Below, piece by piece: positions 1 to 61,790 of a stretch of DNA of 64,000 nucleotides. This stretch comes from Sepiola atlantica. Lineage: Eukaryota; Mollusca; Cephalopoda; Sepiida; Sepiolidae. Made by a program: the position numbers and the translations under genes. A model generated the notes under the pieces. The model did not search any database, was not told the DNA's origin, and saw nothing but the letters and a program-made list of their open reading frames with translations. The stretch is taken from contig OY744533.1 of NCBI GenBank assembly GCA_963556195.1, positions 52,126,308 through 52,190,307 of the forward strand, written 5' to 3'. Position 1 is the stretch's first letter, and every line of letters starts with the position of its first letter.

Positions 1-1178
1 ACCCTTCGAAATAAATACACGACGAGTTGAATGTCAATCCCGCAGAAAACTCCCTTCCATCAAGAAAAAATCTTAATATAGAAACTATTTATTCAAAATA
101 CTGTTTCTAAAAATATTTATTATTAAACCTATTCCCTATAGAAATTAATCATCTAGTGTCTGGGACGTCATTTTACATTTTGTGAAAATATCCTTCATTT
201 AATTAACTGCCGAATTGTTATCGTTTTGTTGTTTAACGAAGCGAAAAAAGCCTATCCCGCAGAATTTGTTTTTTAAAAAAATTATTCATATATCAAAATA
301 AACTGTTATTATAAAAAGGCCTTCTACAAAAATCTAGTTATTATTTTAAATCATTTAAAATATTTCCTTAACGGCTGTGTCTGTTTGTAACTCTCTGTGG
401 AGAATATTATTGTATATTCCATAAATAAATGTTACAACGGAATATCGTTATCAGAAATCTATTTTCTATTTTGAAAAAAAACAAACTATTTTTTAATGGA
501 CCGGTTTATTTTTTTGTCAACTTTACGGGAAAATATCACTCTTACTCATTAAATGACAGGAGACTTTATTATTACCAATTTAAAATCCCGTACAAAATAC
601 TTTTTTTATAAAATTCAATTGTTTCTATTTTTAGAAATTAAGTCCGTGTCGGCATGCATGTTTTTAAAATTATTTTTTCCTTAATTACTTTTCCCCATTC
701 CTGCCACCAAATTGTTTTATTTATTTTAATCTAATTAAAAACTAATTTAATTTAACCTAATTTAATTAAATAGTGATAGCATCCAGGTTGCTATTTCTTA
801 TTTTTCACTTAAAATTACTTGAAATCCCCAATGCATTTCGTATAATATATCTATTTCTGAGAATAAATTGTGATTTATTATTTATTATTCCACTATCTTT
901 TTATATGTAACACAATTTCCCCCCTCTATTCCGCTGAATAAGTATTTACTATAGTTGACTATCACTGGGCCTTATTCCGATAGAATATTCCTACCTTATC
1001 ACCCCCAACCTAAGTCTCGAGTATCCGCTAATAATTGAATTAAGACATATCTTAGCATAAGTACGTGTTACTAATTCTCATCCTCCCTATTATACACTAA
1101 TTATTGCCCCAGATTGCCTCAGGAAGTGTCCATCTTGCCTATCTCTGCTGTAAGTTTATACTTCCCCCAATTCCCCTC
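1..1178. other. Non-coding, AT-rich
   Basis: No coding exon, RNA gene or clear repeat is visible. The short plus-strand open frame at 429-611 is Asn/Phe/Tyr-rich low-complexity translation and is not credible. Confidence 0.5.
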
Positions 1179-1403
1179 CTATCCAGGTTTTAGGCTTGAT
1201 AACAGGTAACGGTTTCTATGCAGACAGCATTGTAGTATTTCCTGCCTAGCGTTCAGTAAATTATCTCTAGATGTCATGATGTGGTACGACTCCAATGCAC
1301 ATAGGTTGCATCTCTTCTTTTTGTTCGGTTTATATTTGTTAGCCCTCCCCAAAATTGACCATTTCAGTTCGAAAGGGTCTTGCCTAGCAATGAGGTTTCT
1401 CAC
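1179..1403 (-). mobile_element. Penelope-like element, C-terminal fragment
   Basis: The minus strand encodes CNLCALESYHIM, then LLNARQEILQCCLHRNRYLL. I recognise this as the conserved tail after the GIY-YIG nuclease of Penelope-like retroelements (CNLC...LN.R.E....C.H....LL). The rest of the element is not visible here, so it is a short dead remnant. Confidence 0.6.
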
Positions 1404-1619
1404 AAAACGGCCAACAGAAGTGTTAGGCCTATCTATGTCTTCCCTTTGGCCTCCCCTGGGGGGGGGGATTTATTCAGCTAACGTGAAAGTGTATTATCGC
1501 ACATTGTTCCGGTTTTGTGGTTTTATTGAATGCATTTGGGACCGACTACTTGCTTGTTGGCTTGGTGGAAGAAATAATGCACAAGCTACTTTTCTAAGAC
1601 TTTTCTAGGACTTTCTTTT

Positions 1620-1923
1620 CTTACCGTTGTTCTTCCTTGCTTTTTAAGTTTTGACTTTTATTTTTATTTTTATTATTTTTTTCCTCTTCTTTTCTTAAGT
1701 GACCTCAACTATTACATCGCCACATTGTGTTTTGTCGGCAGTTGAAACCAGTATTCCAGACATTTAATTTCCCTGATGATCTGCCAAGCAAGTAACTGCT
1801 TGGTAGTGAAACACGTGTAGGAAAAAACATTTAATTTGAATAAATAGTATTTGTAAGAAAAAATATCTTTAATGGTGATCATTGGTGTCTTGAAAGGAAT
1901 GCTTTGGTAAGCCTTCATAAAAT

Positions 1924-1975
<52 letters not shown>

Positions 1976-3109
1976 GTGTTGTAGGGGAAATAAATAGAGT
2001 GCTCAATTACCTGTCCAAGAGGATATATAAATATATGCCTATATAGATAGATATGGAGATAAAATAACAAGTGAAAGAGGAGATAGTAAAAAGACAGATT
2101 TCAATCTTTAAAGTTTTGCTAACCGAAAACATTTTTTAATTCATGTAATTCATCAACCGCGTTTACAAATTGTCATTATAAACTGATAACTATTTTTTAA
2201 TAAACTTATTTCAATGTCTTATAATCTATTAAACCTTTATTTCAAAGTCATTGGTACTTTAGATCTTGATGTAGTGATTCAATAAATTCATTATATATCA
2301 TAACTTATAGAGCTATTTCTATTTGTTAATCAGTTCCTATTAAAAAGTTAGTTTTCTGAAATTACTATTAAGCATGAACCTCGTGGGTTTATATATGCTG
2401 AACATGAATTCATTAGAAAATCAATTTTATGTTTACTTGTTTCTGTTTGGTAATAATTAACATCTATTGACGGATTTATTTAATGAAAACAATTTATATA
2501 AGAAAACAGTAATTATCGTGTATAAATTGCATAGCAATGCTTCATTCAAACAATTAAGTACATGCAACATTATGGACATCCGTATTGATAGAGTGTAGAT
2601 GCTACGAATTTATAAACAAAAGTAAAAGTAATTATAGTTAATTTATTTAATTTTTCTGACAGTATTCTTTTGCAACAGAAAAACTTGGGACATTACTAAA
2701 TCAAATTTAGTTTGTTAAAATAATGTATATATAAATATATATATATATATATATTTATACATAAATATATATAGATAGTACTAACTTCGTGGGCAGTGAC
2801 ATCGACGCTTGCATATGAAACACTGTCTTAATCTGTACATATCTGTGAAAAGTCAGAAAAAACGACATTTAATACAAAAAAGAATATGATAATAGATTTG
2901 CTTTTTTTTCTTAGAAAATATTACAATAATTCATACAGTTTTTCTCATATGATCCATCTTCACTTCAGATGTAATTGTTTATCAATGAAATAGCCAGATA
3001 CGCTGAAGTACTATTGTCAGGATTGTGGAGGTGCTACTCAAAGTACTCTTTCTTTCTTGGCATAGAGCAAAATCGACTTCCTAATCTAGTGGCTGATCAT
3101 TTCTTCTCT
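1620..3109. other. Non-coding with (TA)n at 1926-1972
   Basis: AT-rich sequence with one long (TA)n run and small TA clusters near 2727-2775. I see nothing that could be the missing 3' exon with confidence. Confidence 0.5.
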
Positions 3110-3114
3110 CTATC

Positions 3115-3665
3115 CCCTTTCTCGCAAAAGTGTTGTTGCTAGTTTTGGCATGTTTTTCTCGCAAAAGTGTTGTTGTTCGTGTTGTAATGTCTTTTTAGCA
3201 AAAATGTTGTTGTTAGTTTTGTCATGTCTTTCTCGCCAAAGGGTTGTTGCTAGTTTTGGCATGTCTTTCTCGCAAAAGTGCTGGTGTTCGTTTTTGCATG
3301 TCTTTTTCGCAACAGTGTGGTTGTTTATGTTGTAATGTCTTTCTCGCAAAAGTGTTGGGTCTAGATTTGTCATGTCTTTCTCGCAACAGTGTGGTTGCTT
3401 ATGTTGTAATGTCTTTCTCGCAAAAGTGTTGGGTCTAGATTTGTCATGTCTTTCTCGCAACAGTGTGGTTGTTTATGTTGTAATGTCTTTCTCGAAAAAG
3501 TGTTGGGTCTAGATTTGTCATGTCTTTCTCGCAACAGTGTGGTTGTTTGTGTTGTAATGTCTTTTTCGCAAAAGTGTCGTTGCTAGATTTGCCATGTTTT
3601 TCCCGCTACAGTGTGGTTGTTCGTGTTGTCATGTGTTTCTCGCAAAAGTGTTGTTGTTCGTTTTG
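3115..3665. repeat. 37-bp minisatellite, about 15 units
   Basis: Units begin ATGTCTTTCTCGCAA and are 37 bp long. Two unit types (TGGTTGTTTATGTTGTA and TTGGGTCTAGATTTGTC endings) alternate through the middle, making a 74-bp higher-order repeat. The open frames on both strands here are by-products. Confidence 0.9.
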
Positions 3666-4201
3666 CTCTACTCTGTCTTCATTTCCATGTTGTTTTTGAT
3701 TCATAAAATAGTCACATAACAATCTGTCGTCAGTTGATAAATCAATACATATTTTGATTCTTAATTAAACATTGTTACTTGTTGTAGACACATATATGTG
3801 ATTTTATTTAGATTTGGTACTAGTAACAAGTAAGAAAACAGAACTAACTTCATATTCGAAGTATTCTAAAATCATATGTGATCATCAATCTATCCATTAC
3901 GCCCTGCCACTATTAAAACTGAAATCCATGGTAATGAACCAGACTTACTTCACGTGTGGAATTCGAATGCATCCATTGGACAATCACAAGGTGTATTAAA
4001 CAGTTATCACATGAAATATTGACTTTGCTATAGAAAACATTGACAAACAGATTTTAAAAACAATTCCATCATTGTTTGATATGATTTAGCATTTACGAGA
4101 TAGTACAAAGGTATTGAATTTTGATTATATTCATGAAATAATTATATCATTTGCATACATATTTTATCAAATATTTTATAAATAACACATTTTATACATA
4201 C
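3666..4201. other. Non-coding, left of the last exon found
   Basis: The 3' continuation of the large gene would be expected in or beyond this stretch. I find no terminal exon with a convincing acceptor and stop. Confidence 0.4.
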
Positions 4202-52958
<48,757 letters not shown>

Positions 52959-53002
52959 CGTGACCGATTGGAGGTGCTTGTGATGATTCAACTTTTCTTT
53001 GG

Positions 53003-53010
53003 TTTATATA
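53003..53010 (-). promoter_or_regulatory. TATA box of the EGF-array gene
   Basis: The minus strand reads TATATAAA here, 45 nt before the start codon. A TATA box normally sets transcription about 30 nt downstream, which would place the start near 52975 and leave a very short leader of roughly 15-20 nt. No other TATA-like site sits so well placed before the signal-peptide exon. Confidence 0.6.
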
Positions 53011-53019
53011 GGAATAAAA

Positions 53020-53850
53020 ATTCGGAAAATGCCACGTCTACAAAACCAGTCGATATTCCTTTTGAAATTATGTAATACGTTATTTCATGAGCGTTTGCAG
53101 CAGGTGCTTCAAATGGGTTTGACCGTCACGTTCTTTTTTGAATGAATAATGAGTACTTATAATGATCTATCCAATCAAATTAAAGGTTGTGACGCATGAC
53201 TTTTTATTCTGGTAAAAAAAAGTTCGGGATATATGAATGTGTCATGACTTCAAATCGTAATTTTTAAAACATGTATTGTAATAATAATTTATCCTTTTCT
53301 GCTAAATGATCTCTTAGATCGATTTGATTGTATTTTTCCAACTATTGCAAGTTTAAAAAAAATCTATTTCCATGGAATAAAACTCCGCAAAAATAATAGC
53401 TCAAATAGTAATTCTTAGTAAATTAAAATATCTTAATATATTAAAAAATACATTTTATATTAATGTGTTTTAAAATTATTAATTCATAAAACTATTTGAA
53501 TGTATTTATTTTGATTTATTTATTTTTCTATGAATTTATCTATCATATATTCGTGACTTTAATAATCTATTTTCCCACTGTATTAAACTTTTAACAAATT
53601 ATAGCTCAAATATTAATTAAAACTAAATAAAAAGTAGCACAATGTATTAAAATACGTTTTATATTAAATGTGATTTAACTCATTTATTTATAAACGATAT
53701 TTTATGGCTTTTATTTCGATTTATTTATTTTCCATCCGGTTAATATATAACTTAATTATATATAACTGAATTTTTAATTTTTTCTATCAAATAATCTCCT
53801 AAAAATAATAGCGGAACTATTTAAGGCACTTATTTAGATTCATCCACTTA
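53020..53850. other. Promoter-distal non-coding DNA
   Basis: Very AT-rich sequence between the TATA box and the tandem duplication. No exon or motif I can name. Confidence 0.4.
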
Positions 53851-53851
53851 T

Positions 53852-54947
53852 ATTCCTATGTATTGATTATATATAAGAGCGTATTTAAAAAACATATTTA
53901 TGATTGAAGAATTTTCTGCTAAAACAAGACTTCACATATGTATATAAACTCAATGACAAGTTTCTTAAAAGATTAAAAAATACAATTTATGTTAAATGTT
54001 ATTTTAATTGATCTTATATAAACAGAGATTTTGTCCGTCTGTCTGTCCGTCAGTCACGATTTTTACCATGTAATTAATAATATTGCAGGATTTATCTCAT
54101 TTCAAAATATCAGAGATCTTAACTATTTTTAGAAATAGACACTATTCATTAATAGAAAATCATCAATTCCCAACAAATAAAGTTTATTTCCTGACCGAAC
54201 TATTTAGGCTTTCTTATAGATAAAGATTTAAGTATTAGCTTAACAAAATAATTATAGCTTTGACGTAACGTTATAGATGAATGATTGATGTCATGCTTCT
54301 AAACATGAATTCAAACATAAACGATATTAAAATATAAATAGATCAAAAGGTAAACATTATCAATTGCATTAGACATTGTTTTAATAGGCAAACACTTTTA
54401 TTCCTATGTATTTATTATATATAAGAGCGTATTTAAAAAACATATTTATGATTGAAGAATTTTCTGCTAAAACAAGACTTCACATATGTATATAAACTCA
54501 ATGACAAGTGTCTTAAAAGATTAAAAAATACAATTTATGTTAAATGTTATTTTAATTGATCTTATATAAACAGAGATTTTGTCCGTCTGTCTGTCCTTCA
54601 GTCACGATTTTTACCATGTAATTAATAATATTGCAGGATTTGTCTCATTTCAAAATATCAGAGATCTTAACTATTTTTAGAAATAGACAATATTCATTAA
54701 TAGAAAATCATCAATTCCCAACCAATAAAGTTTATTTCCTGACCGAACTATTTAGGCTTTCTTATAGATAAAGATTTAAGTATTAGCTTAACAAAATAAT
54801 TATAGCTTTGACGTAACGTTATAGATGAATGATTTATGTCATGCTTCAAAACATGAATTCAAACATAAACGATATTAAAATATAAATAGATCAAAAGGTA
54901 AACATTATCAATTGCATTAGACATTGTTTTAATAACCAAACACAATT
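53852..54947. repeat. 548-bp tandem duplication upstream of the promoter
   Basis: 53852-54399 and 54400-54947 are almost identical, with only a handful of substitutions. Both contain GATTTTGTCCGTCTGTCTGT and TTCTGCTAAAACAAGACTTC. The low divergence indicates a recent event. It contains no credible gene. Confidence 0.92.
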
Positions 54948-55079
54948 CATTTTGCTGTAAATATGTATTGGCGTTGAAAACAATTTGAGATTAAATATGT
55001 ATTATAATTTTTCCTGTAGGTTTACTATTTCTTGTTAATTTAAACAAATAGTTTTATGCCTTTCTTTTGGATCTTGAGC

Positions 55080-55560
55080 CACTTAAAAATGCACGAGATA
55101 AACGATATTGAAACATTCCTATGTGGATTAAGCATCGTTGTTCACGTGATATTTGTGAAATGTACTAAATTCATGATATTAAATAATCCCTTATGGAAAT
55201 AATTACTTTTTACCCAGAAAAAATGATTAAATGAACGAAATTCGGAATGTGCATAATTTACGATATTCACTATTTACGTATTTGAATAAGACTGTTTCGA
55301 TTTTGAAATAATTGTTAGATGTACAAAATTGACATAATTGAAATCGCTTCATTGAAATACGCATCTTTCTATTTTGGCACACTTACAAAATGGATGAAAT
55401 TTACGATGTTGTAATTTGCGAATTTACGAAATTATGTATTTTCCTATTAAAATAAGCATATTTCGCAGTTAGAAATTTGCGAAATGTACTAAATTCACGA
55501 TATTCAATATTTACATGAAATAAACATATGTTTATCTTGAAACACTTGTAAAATATAAAT
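55080..55560. repeat. Degenerate tandem repeat
   Basis: Four to five diverged units of about 100 bp share AAATG(T/G)A--AAATT-ACGATATT and CCTAT---AATAAGCAT motifs. The divergence makes the edges uncertain. Confidence 0.5.
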
Positions 55561-55899
55561 GATTTATGATATTTTATATTCCATTATTTCTTAGGAGTGT
55601 AGAAAATGTAATTTAGGTTTACTTTCAGCGGACTGGCCACTCTCGGTTTCGTTATTTTGACCTTTAGTACTCACATTCCATGAGCGATGTTTTTGACAAA
55701 TAGGAAGAATTGCTGTTTTCTGGGTCGATATCTATCAATCTAACGTTCATCGTTGGCTAATCTTTAATCATGAAGTAGTATTTTTTTAGCACATTTAATC
55801 AATTAGCTTAATTCTTTGTCTGGAGCAATTTCCATAGAAAACATCAAATAAAACAAAATAAGCAGGCTTTTCTCTAAACATAATAATTCGTGTATTCAT

Positions 55900-55901
<2 letters not shown>

Positions 55902-55948
<47 letters not shown>
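55902..55948. repeat. (TA)n microsatellite
   Basis: About 23 TA units. Confidence 0.95.
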
Positions 55949-55949
<1 letters not shown>

Positions 55950-56435
55950 CCATTTAAAATGGTCTACATAAATGCAATTACGTTTCAGTATTACTTGTAC
56001 GTAATCGATACCTAAAGATGGTAATGAACACAATTTATTTAAAACAGACAGAATTAGAAATGTTTGATGATGCTAAAACACATGTACATAAGCACAATTA
56101 TATATCTCTATACACATTATCACAAACATGTACACATACATGCTGTACATATGACATAGTTAACTATTATGTTAAAAAGCTTACTAAAGTCCACCCTCAC
56201 ACATCTATATTCCTTGGTGGAAAATTTGATGAATTAATAAATATTGTAACTTATACAATTTTTATTTTCATAATTTCTTTTTTCTCATAATTATGCTCTA
56301 TCTATTACATCAAGTTGTAAATAAACATATGTACACTCTCACACAGAGTTATTTACTCATATGTACATTTTAACAAACACTAACCTAGATAAAATCATAT
56401 ATATATACATATATATATATGTATATCTATCTATC

Positions 56436-56438
<3 letters not shown>

Positions 56439-56492
<54 letters not shown>
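56439..56492. repeat. (TA)n microsatellite
   Basis: About 26 TA units shortly before the Penelope-like element. Confidence 0.95.
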
Positions 56493-56494
<2 letters not shown>

Positions 56495-56614
56495 TATTAA
56501 AGAAATATTACAGTCTTCACAATCTACACAGAACTTTGCTTCTTTACTTATATATATTATCATGACAATGCAGATAATTTTATAAATATATATATATATA
56601 TGAAAATTTATGAC

Positions 56615-58640
56615 TAAAATCTTAACTCCAGCCACACCTAGGTGTACATTAAAGGACCATAAAAGAAACCTCCACGAAAAATCTACCATTAGATTAATTT
56701 GCCCTTCAAAATCGGATTTAGGCATAATAAGCAAAACTATATTAGATAGAATAACTCTAAGCCTTAAATCTTAAATTCCTTATACTCTTTAGCAATCCTC
56801 AGGGGAGGTCTCTAGCTGTTTACTTAACCTTAAAAACAAGCCAAACCCTAATCTAAATTTTATTACGTTCTATATCGATAATTATTACAAATCCATTTCC
56901 CCCATTCTACTAAATAAAGCCTTAATATTCGCCCAAAATAATTCAGATTTGACTAACTTAGAAATTAAGCTGATTACCCTGGGAATAAAATCCATTTTTC
57001 AATTTGATAACAAACTTTAGACAAGGAGGGATGCCCCAATAACTTCGACATCACAATGGGGTCTTCAGAATCGGCCCAGGTGACTGATGTAGTGGGGATC
57101 TATTTAATGAGGGAACTGAAACATAATTTTGGACATTTGAGAGGTGGTTTATATAGGGACGATGCACTATTGGTCCCTGGAGAAAGACCAAGACGATATA
57201 ACAACACCTTAAAAAATCTGCATGGCTTCTTTAAAAATTTCGGACTCGCAATCACAGTAGAACCCGAAAAGAGAACCTCTAACTTCCTAGATCTAACTCT
57301 AAACCTTTATTCTGAAACACTTATCATAAACCAAACTTAACTTTATTCTACGTACATAAATTTTCCAAGTCAATAACTAACTCAATTGCCAGGCCAGTCT
57401 CTAATAGAATATCTAAACTTTCTTCAAATAAATCTATTTTTGAGCATAATTGTAATTTTTATGATAACGCCTTACTTGCCTCAGGATATAACCATAAAAT
57501 TAGGTACAACAACACTCCTCCAAGCCATAAAAATAATCTCACTACCCTAATTACACATTATATGGCTTTAAATTCCAGGAGACGGGGTAACTCTAATATC
57601 CCCTCGAATCCTAAGCCTCACAATACTGATAACTTGGAACTTGTAAATACTAACCGAAAATCTGAGGGAGATAAAAAGTTAAGAAGGAAAAATAATATCT
57701 GGTTCAACCCACCCTTTAATTGCAATATAAACACCAACATTCCAAAATAATTAAAAAAAATCTTAGACAAATGTTTTAGGTACCCCCATAAATATAGCAC
57801 AATTCTAAATGAACATTCAATTAAGATATCCTATTCCACTATGCCCAACATAGCGCAAAGTATAATTTCCTCCAATAATAAAAAAATAAAAATTACCCAG
57901 CAAATTCCCACCTCTTCCCCCAAAATAAATGTAACTGCCGTAGACCCAGAGACTTCCTTCTAAATGGTGACTGCAATGTTAGATACGCGTCCACCATGAG
58001 GGAATTTCGACAGGGATCTGGCTATATACCGAACTCCTATACAACAACCCTGCAACCATTGCGTGCTGCTTCCTGTCCCAACTCAAAATACTAACAATAA
58101 TCACCCTAACCCTTACCCCTCACCTGCATTGAGTAACTCTGAACTCGATACAAGCAGCAGAAACACCTCGGTTGCTCTTAGCCTTCCAACAACATCCAAA
58201 CTTAATATAGCTTCAAATTCATCTCTTCAAACAGCAACCAATGACCTCGATTACTCAAACGTAAATTCCACACCTTACAAAATTCACACATACATAGGTT
58301 TGAGCGCTTTCCCAATTAAGATAAGAATCTCAAATCATATGCAATCATTTAAATTAAACAACGATAAATCTAGCACTTGGCTTTCTAAATTAATTAGAAA
58401 CCTTAAAAACAGTAATATACCTTAATCCCTGCAAAAAATCCAGATCATACACCCCAGGCTCTCTACATTGCAGCCTTTGCACCATGGAAACTTACACAAT
58501 AGCCACAGTTAATAAATCCTTAAATACTATTAATTTTAAAGACGAATTGATCTTCCATTGCAGACACAATCGTAAATTCAAATATATCAATTTCTTAGCC
58601 CCTTCAGATACACCCCCACCTAGCAATAATTAATCGTCTT
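56615..58640 (+). mobile_element. Penelope-like retroelement, decayed
   Basis: Reading left to right across several frames: TLKDHKRN...IRLICPSKSDLG (about 56630-56740), SISPILLNKALIFAQNN (from 56892), GSSESAQVTDVVGIYLMREL then GGLYRDDALL with the catalytic YRDD (57059-57180), NFLDLTLNL (57280-57310), RKNNIWFNPPFN (57685-57720), the GIY-YIG start KIHTYIGLSAF with NHMQSF and LSKLI (58275-58425), and LHCSLCTMETYT with CRHNRKF (58460-58590). This is the order of a Penelope reverse transcriptase followed by its GIY-YIG endonuclease. Frameshifts and stops show that it is inactive. Confidence 0.85.
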
Positions 58641-59159
58641 TTTCCTCCCCTATAACTTAACATCTCCACACCCATTGTTCATTGTTTATCTATCCCAGGT
58701 TCTATCTTCCCTTTTCTAATTTGAACTTTTAACCTATCCTTTAAAATTCACTAATTTTAGTGCTGAATTACATCGTTGCTGGAAATGGCCTCGCGGTATC
58801 TTTGATCTGGATACTAATTCGCCATTCCTTATAATTTTATAACCTTACAATCCATCCTTCGTTGCTTTCTCCCACAGCATTACCTTATATAATTCCTATA
58901 ATATATACTCCATGGGTTTCTTTTTTCTCCCTGTATTAAGTTCACGTCTTTATAATATCATTTCACATATCTCTACCCCTATGAAAGCAATCATACCGCT
59001 TTAACATCGAATAATAACTTTTTTATACATTTGTACATGTGTATGTAGTTACTAAAGATTTCGGGTAGACTGACGTGTACGTATTAACTTCGAGTATACA
59101 GACGTGTACGAATTAAGTATTATTTAAATTTATTCATATATTAGTTTTTGTAAGAATAG

Positions 59160-59160
<1 letters not shown>

Positions 59161-59249
<89 letters not shown>
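59161..59249. repeat. (TA)n microsatellite
   Basis: About 44 TA units, the longest pure run in the right part of the window. Confidence 0.95.
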
Positions 59250-59251
<2 letters not shown>

Positions 59252-59289
59252 ATCTCACAATTCCAAATAAATAAATACAACAGTTCGTC

Positions 59290-59586
59290 CTAAGTTTTAT
59301 TGAGAAATTGTCGTTGTTTTGCTTTGAATACGTTTCGTAGAAAACAGGAATAATCACGTTTTCTTGACATGGCCAATCTTATTTGATCCTCTATCCACGG
59401 ACTACACACTTGGGTGGAAACGTTGTTGTTGGTTCCTTGCACAGATTCTTCTTGACTTGCCAACACATTTGAACCCCATACCGCTTGGATTTCCGTTTTT
59501 AGTGACACTTTTTTTACATTGGTACATGCTCGTTTGAATGTAAAAACTTTAAGAAAAACCTTTTTTTTAACTTTTTCAAATTTCAA
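59290..59586 (-). mobile_element. Possible non-LTR retrotransposon fragment
   Basis: A minus-strand open frame includes SPWIEDQIRLAMSRKRDYSC, like the PW(I)xxxIRxxxxxRxxxY linker between endonuclease and reverse transcriptase in non-LTR elements. No catalytic motif is present, so the call is tentative. Confidence 0.35.
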
Positions 59587-59589
59587 ATA

Positions 59590-60480
59590 TTGACTATACT
59601 AATCTGTCAACTTATCCATCAATAACTTCTTCTGATGACAAGATTTAAATCTTTGAAAATCCTGGCTTAAGGAACGAAGGAGATGAAAAATAATTTATTG
59701 TTATTCATTAAATTTCCTTGCTTTGAACAACGAATGATTTTTATTTACCTCCATTTGTAGGTCTAATCATTTTTAATCGACTTATCATATATATATACAT
59801 ATATATGTAGATATATTCCTATTATATCATATTTGTTTATTGATTGTTGTTGACTGGGATTTTAAAATAGTAATTACTTAATTTATATTAATTGTATTTG
59901 ATAAGAAAGTTAAATTAATAGTTATAAAACCTCCTCATTTTATACATTAAATGATATTTTTGTTAAAACATGACGATCAAGCAAGAATGTAACTATTAAC
60001 TTAAAAAAATATCCAATGATAATAAAAGTGCGCAAGTCACATAATGAGGGCCCTATTGTGAAAAGGTGTACCTCTCTAGTAGTAATTGTGACTGGGGTGG
60101 GACTTAATGGTTCAGTGCAGTTTGGAATTACAGAAATGTTAGGGAAATTAATCAATTTCCCCACGAGTGTGTAACTGTTGGCCAGGAAACAAGGAATTAG
60201 GGTCAATTAAGGTCAGATACAAAACATAACAGATCGAGTACACGTGACCATACTTATTTGCTACAAAGAAGAAGACGATAGTTTCGATAGAGTCTGCCAT
60301 GGATTTTGAAGCGAGCAGACGTAAGACGTACGCTTTGACAACCTAAAGTTTAGTCTCAGATGAGATAAAGATATGTAACCCGCCATCTTGTCCAGTCCCT
60401 GAAATAGTCATATAACAAGATAAGTCAAGAAATAACAAAGAAAGAAGCTACGATATCACAGAGACAATTAATTCAGATAA
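59590..60480. other. Non-coding stretch
   Basis: No repeat or gene recognised. The short frame at 59940-60206 on the minus strand has no familiar motif. Confidence 0.4.
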
Positions 60481-60499
60481 TACGGCCTTTTTTAGTAAA

Positions 60500-60698
60500 G
60501 TATTTTTATATAAATATATAAAACATAAACAGATATACATATAGAATACTTTTAAAAAAGATATAATAATAATAATAATCATAATAATAATAATAATAAT
60601 AATAATCATAATCATAATAATAATAATAATATAACAAAATATATCTATATAAATATATAAAACATAAACAGATATACATATAAAATACTTTTAAAAAG

Positions 60699-60737
<39 letters not shown>

Positions 60738-60745
60738 TAATAATA
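60500..60745. repeat. (AAT)n-containing repeat, two ~137-bp copies
   Basis: ATATATAAAACATAAACAGA followed by ATACATATA-AATACTTTTAAAAA and (AAT)n occurs twice, near 60512 and 60650. Confidence 0.85.
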
Positions 60746-61128
60746 ATATAAAACACACAATCACACACACATATAGTGACATTAGCGTCGGTTAGTATAA
60801 CACAAAATGTTTGTGAAGGGTCAAAGATGATTGAAAAACAGAAGAGAGTAAGTACCATCCATACCTCCATTGAAATGCTTCTCAGTGCGCTAGAATCTTA
60901 GCCATGCTTGTAGTCATTCATATTGCAGAGAAGACCAACGGTTGGTGCAAGAAATAAATCAATGGTGAATTGCTGTTGCGATAACGCAAAATGATTTGCA
61001 ACGGTTATCGAACGAAAGTGATGGACATTTGTGGAAATTTGTTTTCGCGTAGACTCTAGAGAACACCACAGATTATTGTCAGAAAGCAATCATTGATAAT
61101 GACGTGTGTGGAAACTTCTAGTGAGAAA

Positions 61129-61170
<42 letters not shown>

Positions 61171-61314
61171 CTGACGATGATGACGATGACGATGATGATG
61201 ACGATTATAATACTGATGAGAAAAGAAAAATACTACCACAACTATTCAACAAACAAATCAAAGATAGACTCAAATAAAGAAATAAAAAAATAATATAATA
61301 ATAATAATGATATT

Positions 61315-61374
<60 letters not shown>

Positions 61375-61410
61375 ATAATAATAATAAGAAGAAGAAGAAG
61401 AAGAAGAAAA
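61129..61410. repeat. Cluster of triplet microsatellites
   Basis: (GAT)n at 61129-61205 with interruptions, (CTA)n at 61315-61372, then (AAT)n and (AAG)n to 61410. The poly-Met and poly-Ser frames are artefacts. Confidence 0.9.
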
Positions 61411-61614
61411 AGAAAAAGAACCCCCAAAAAACATATTTTCCTTACTTAAGAATGTGGTTCAAGACGACCGATATCTAACACATTTAGAATTTAAAATATT
61501 TAATTAAAATATATTTGAAGAAACTCGAGTTTGCATTTTTGCTGGGAGCACGGTGTAGTATCTGTTCCGATGCTGCACTTTAACTATTTCGATCTCAGGT
61601 CAGTTTAGAAGATG

Positions 61615-61790
61615 TCCTCTAGACCGAGCCAATTTAAATTTTTGTTCATATTCAGAGTACTCTTTTTTGGAGAGCTACCAATATTGAATCTAACGTTGAG
61701 AGAGAAAGACGGGTTGAACCAGATAATAGTTATTCTCCTTTTCATTCTATTACTACTTGGGGTTTTATGAAGACTATAAGGTATGTTCTC
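61615..61790 (-). mobile_element. Penelope-like element, internal fragment
   Basis: The minus strand reads KRRITIIWFNPSFSLNVRFN, the counterpart of RKNNIWFNPPFNCNINTN in the element at 56.6-58.6 kb. Only this short conserved piece is recognisable. Confidence 0.6.

Noticed and set aside
2740..2815. Possible terminal exon of the large gene on the minus strand (AG near 2810, short frame to a stop)
   Set aside because: Weak pyrimidine tract, low-complexity peptide and no family support; too speculative to annotate.
3814..3999. 61-codon plus-strand open frame
   Set aside because: No recognisable motif, short, in repeat-rich non-coding DNA.
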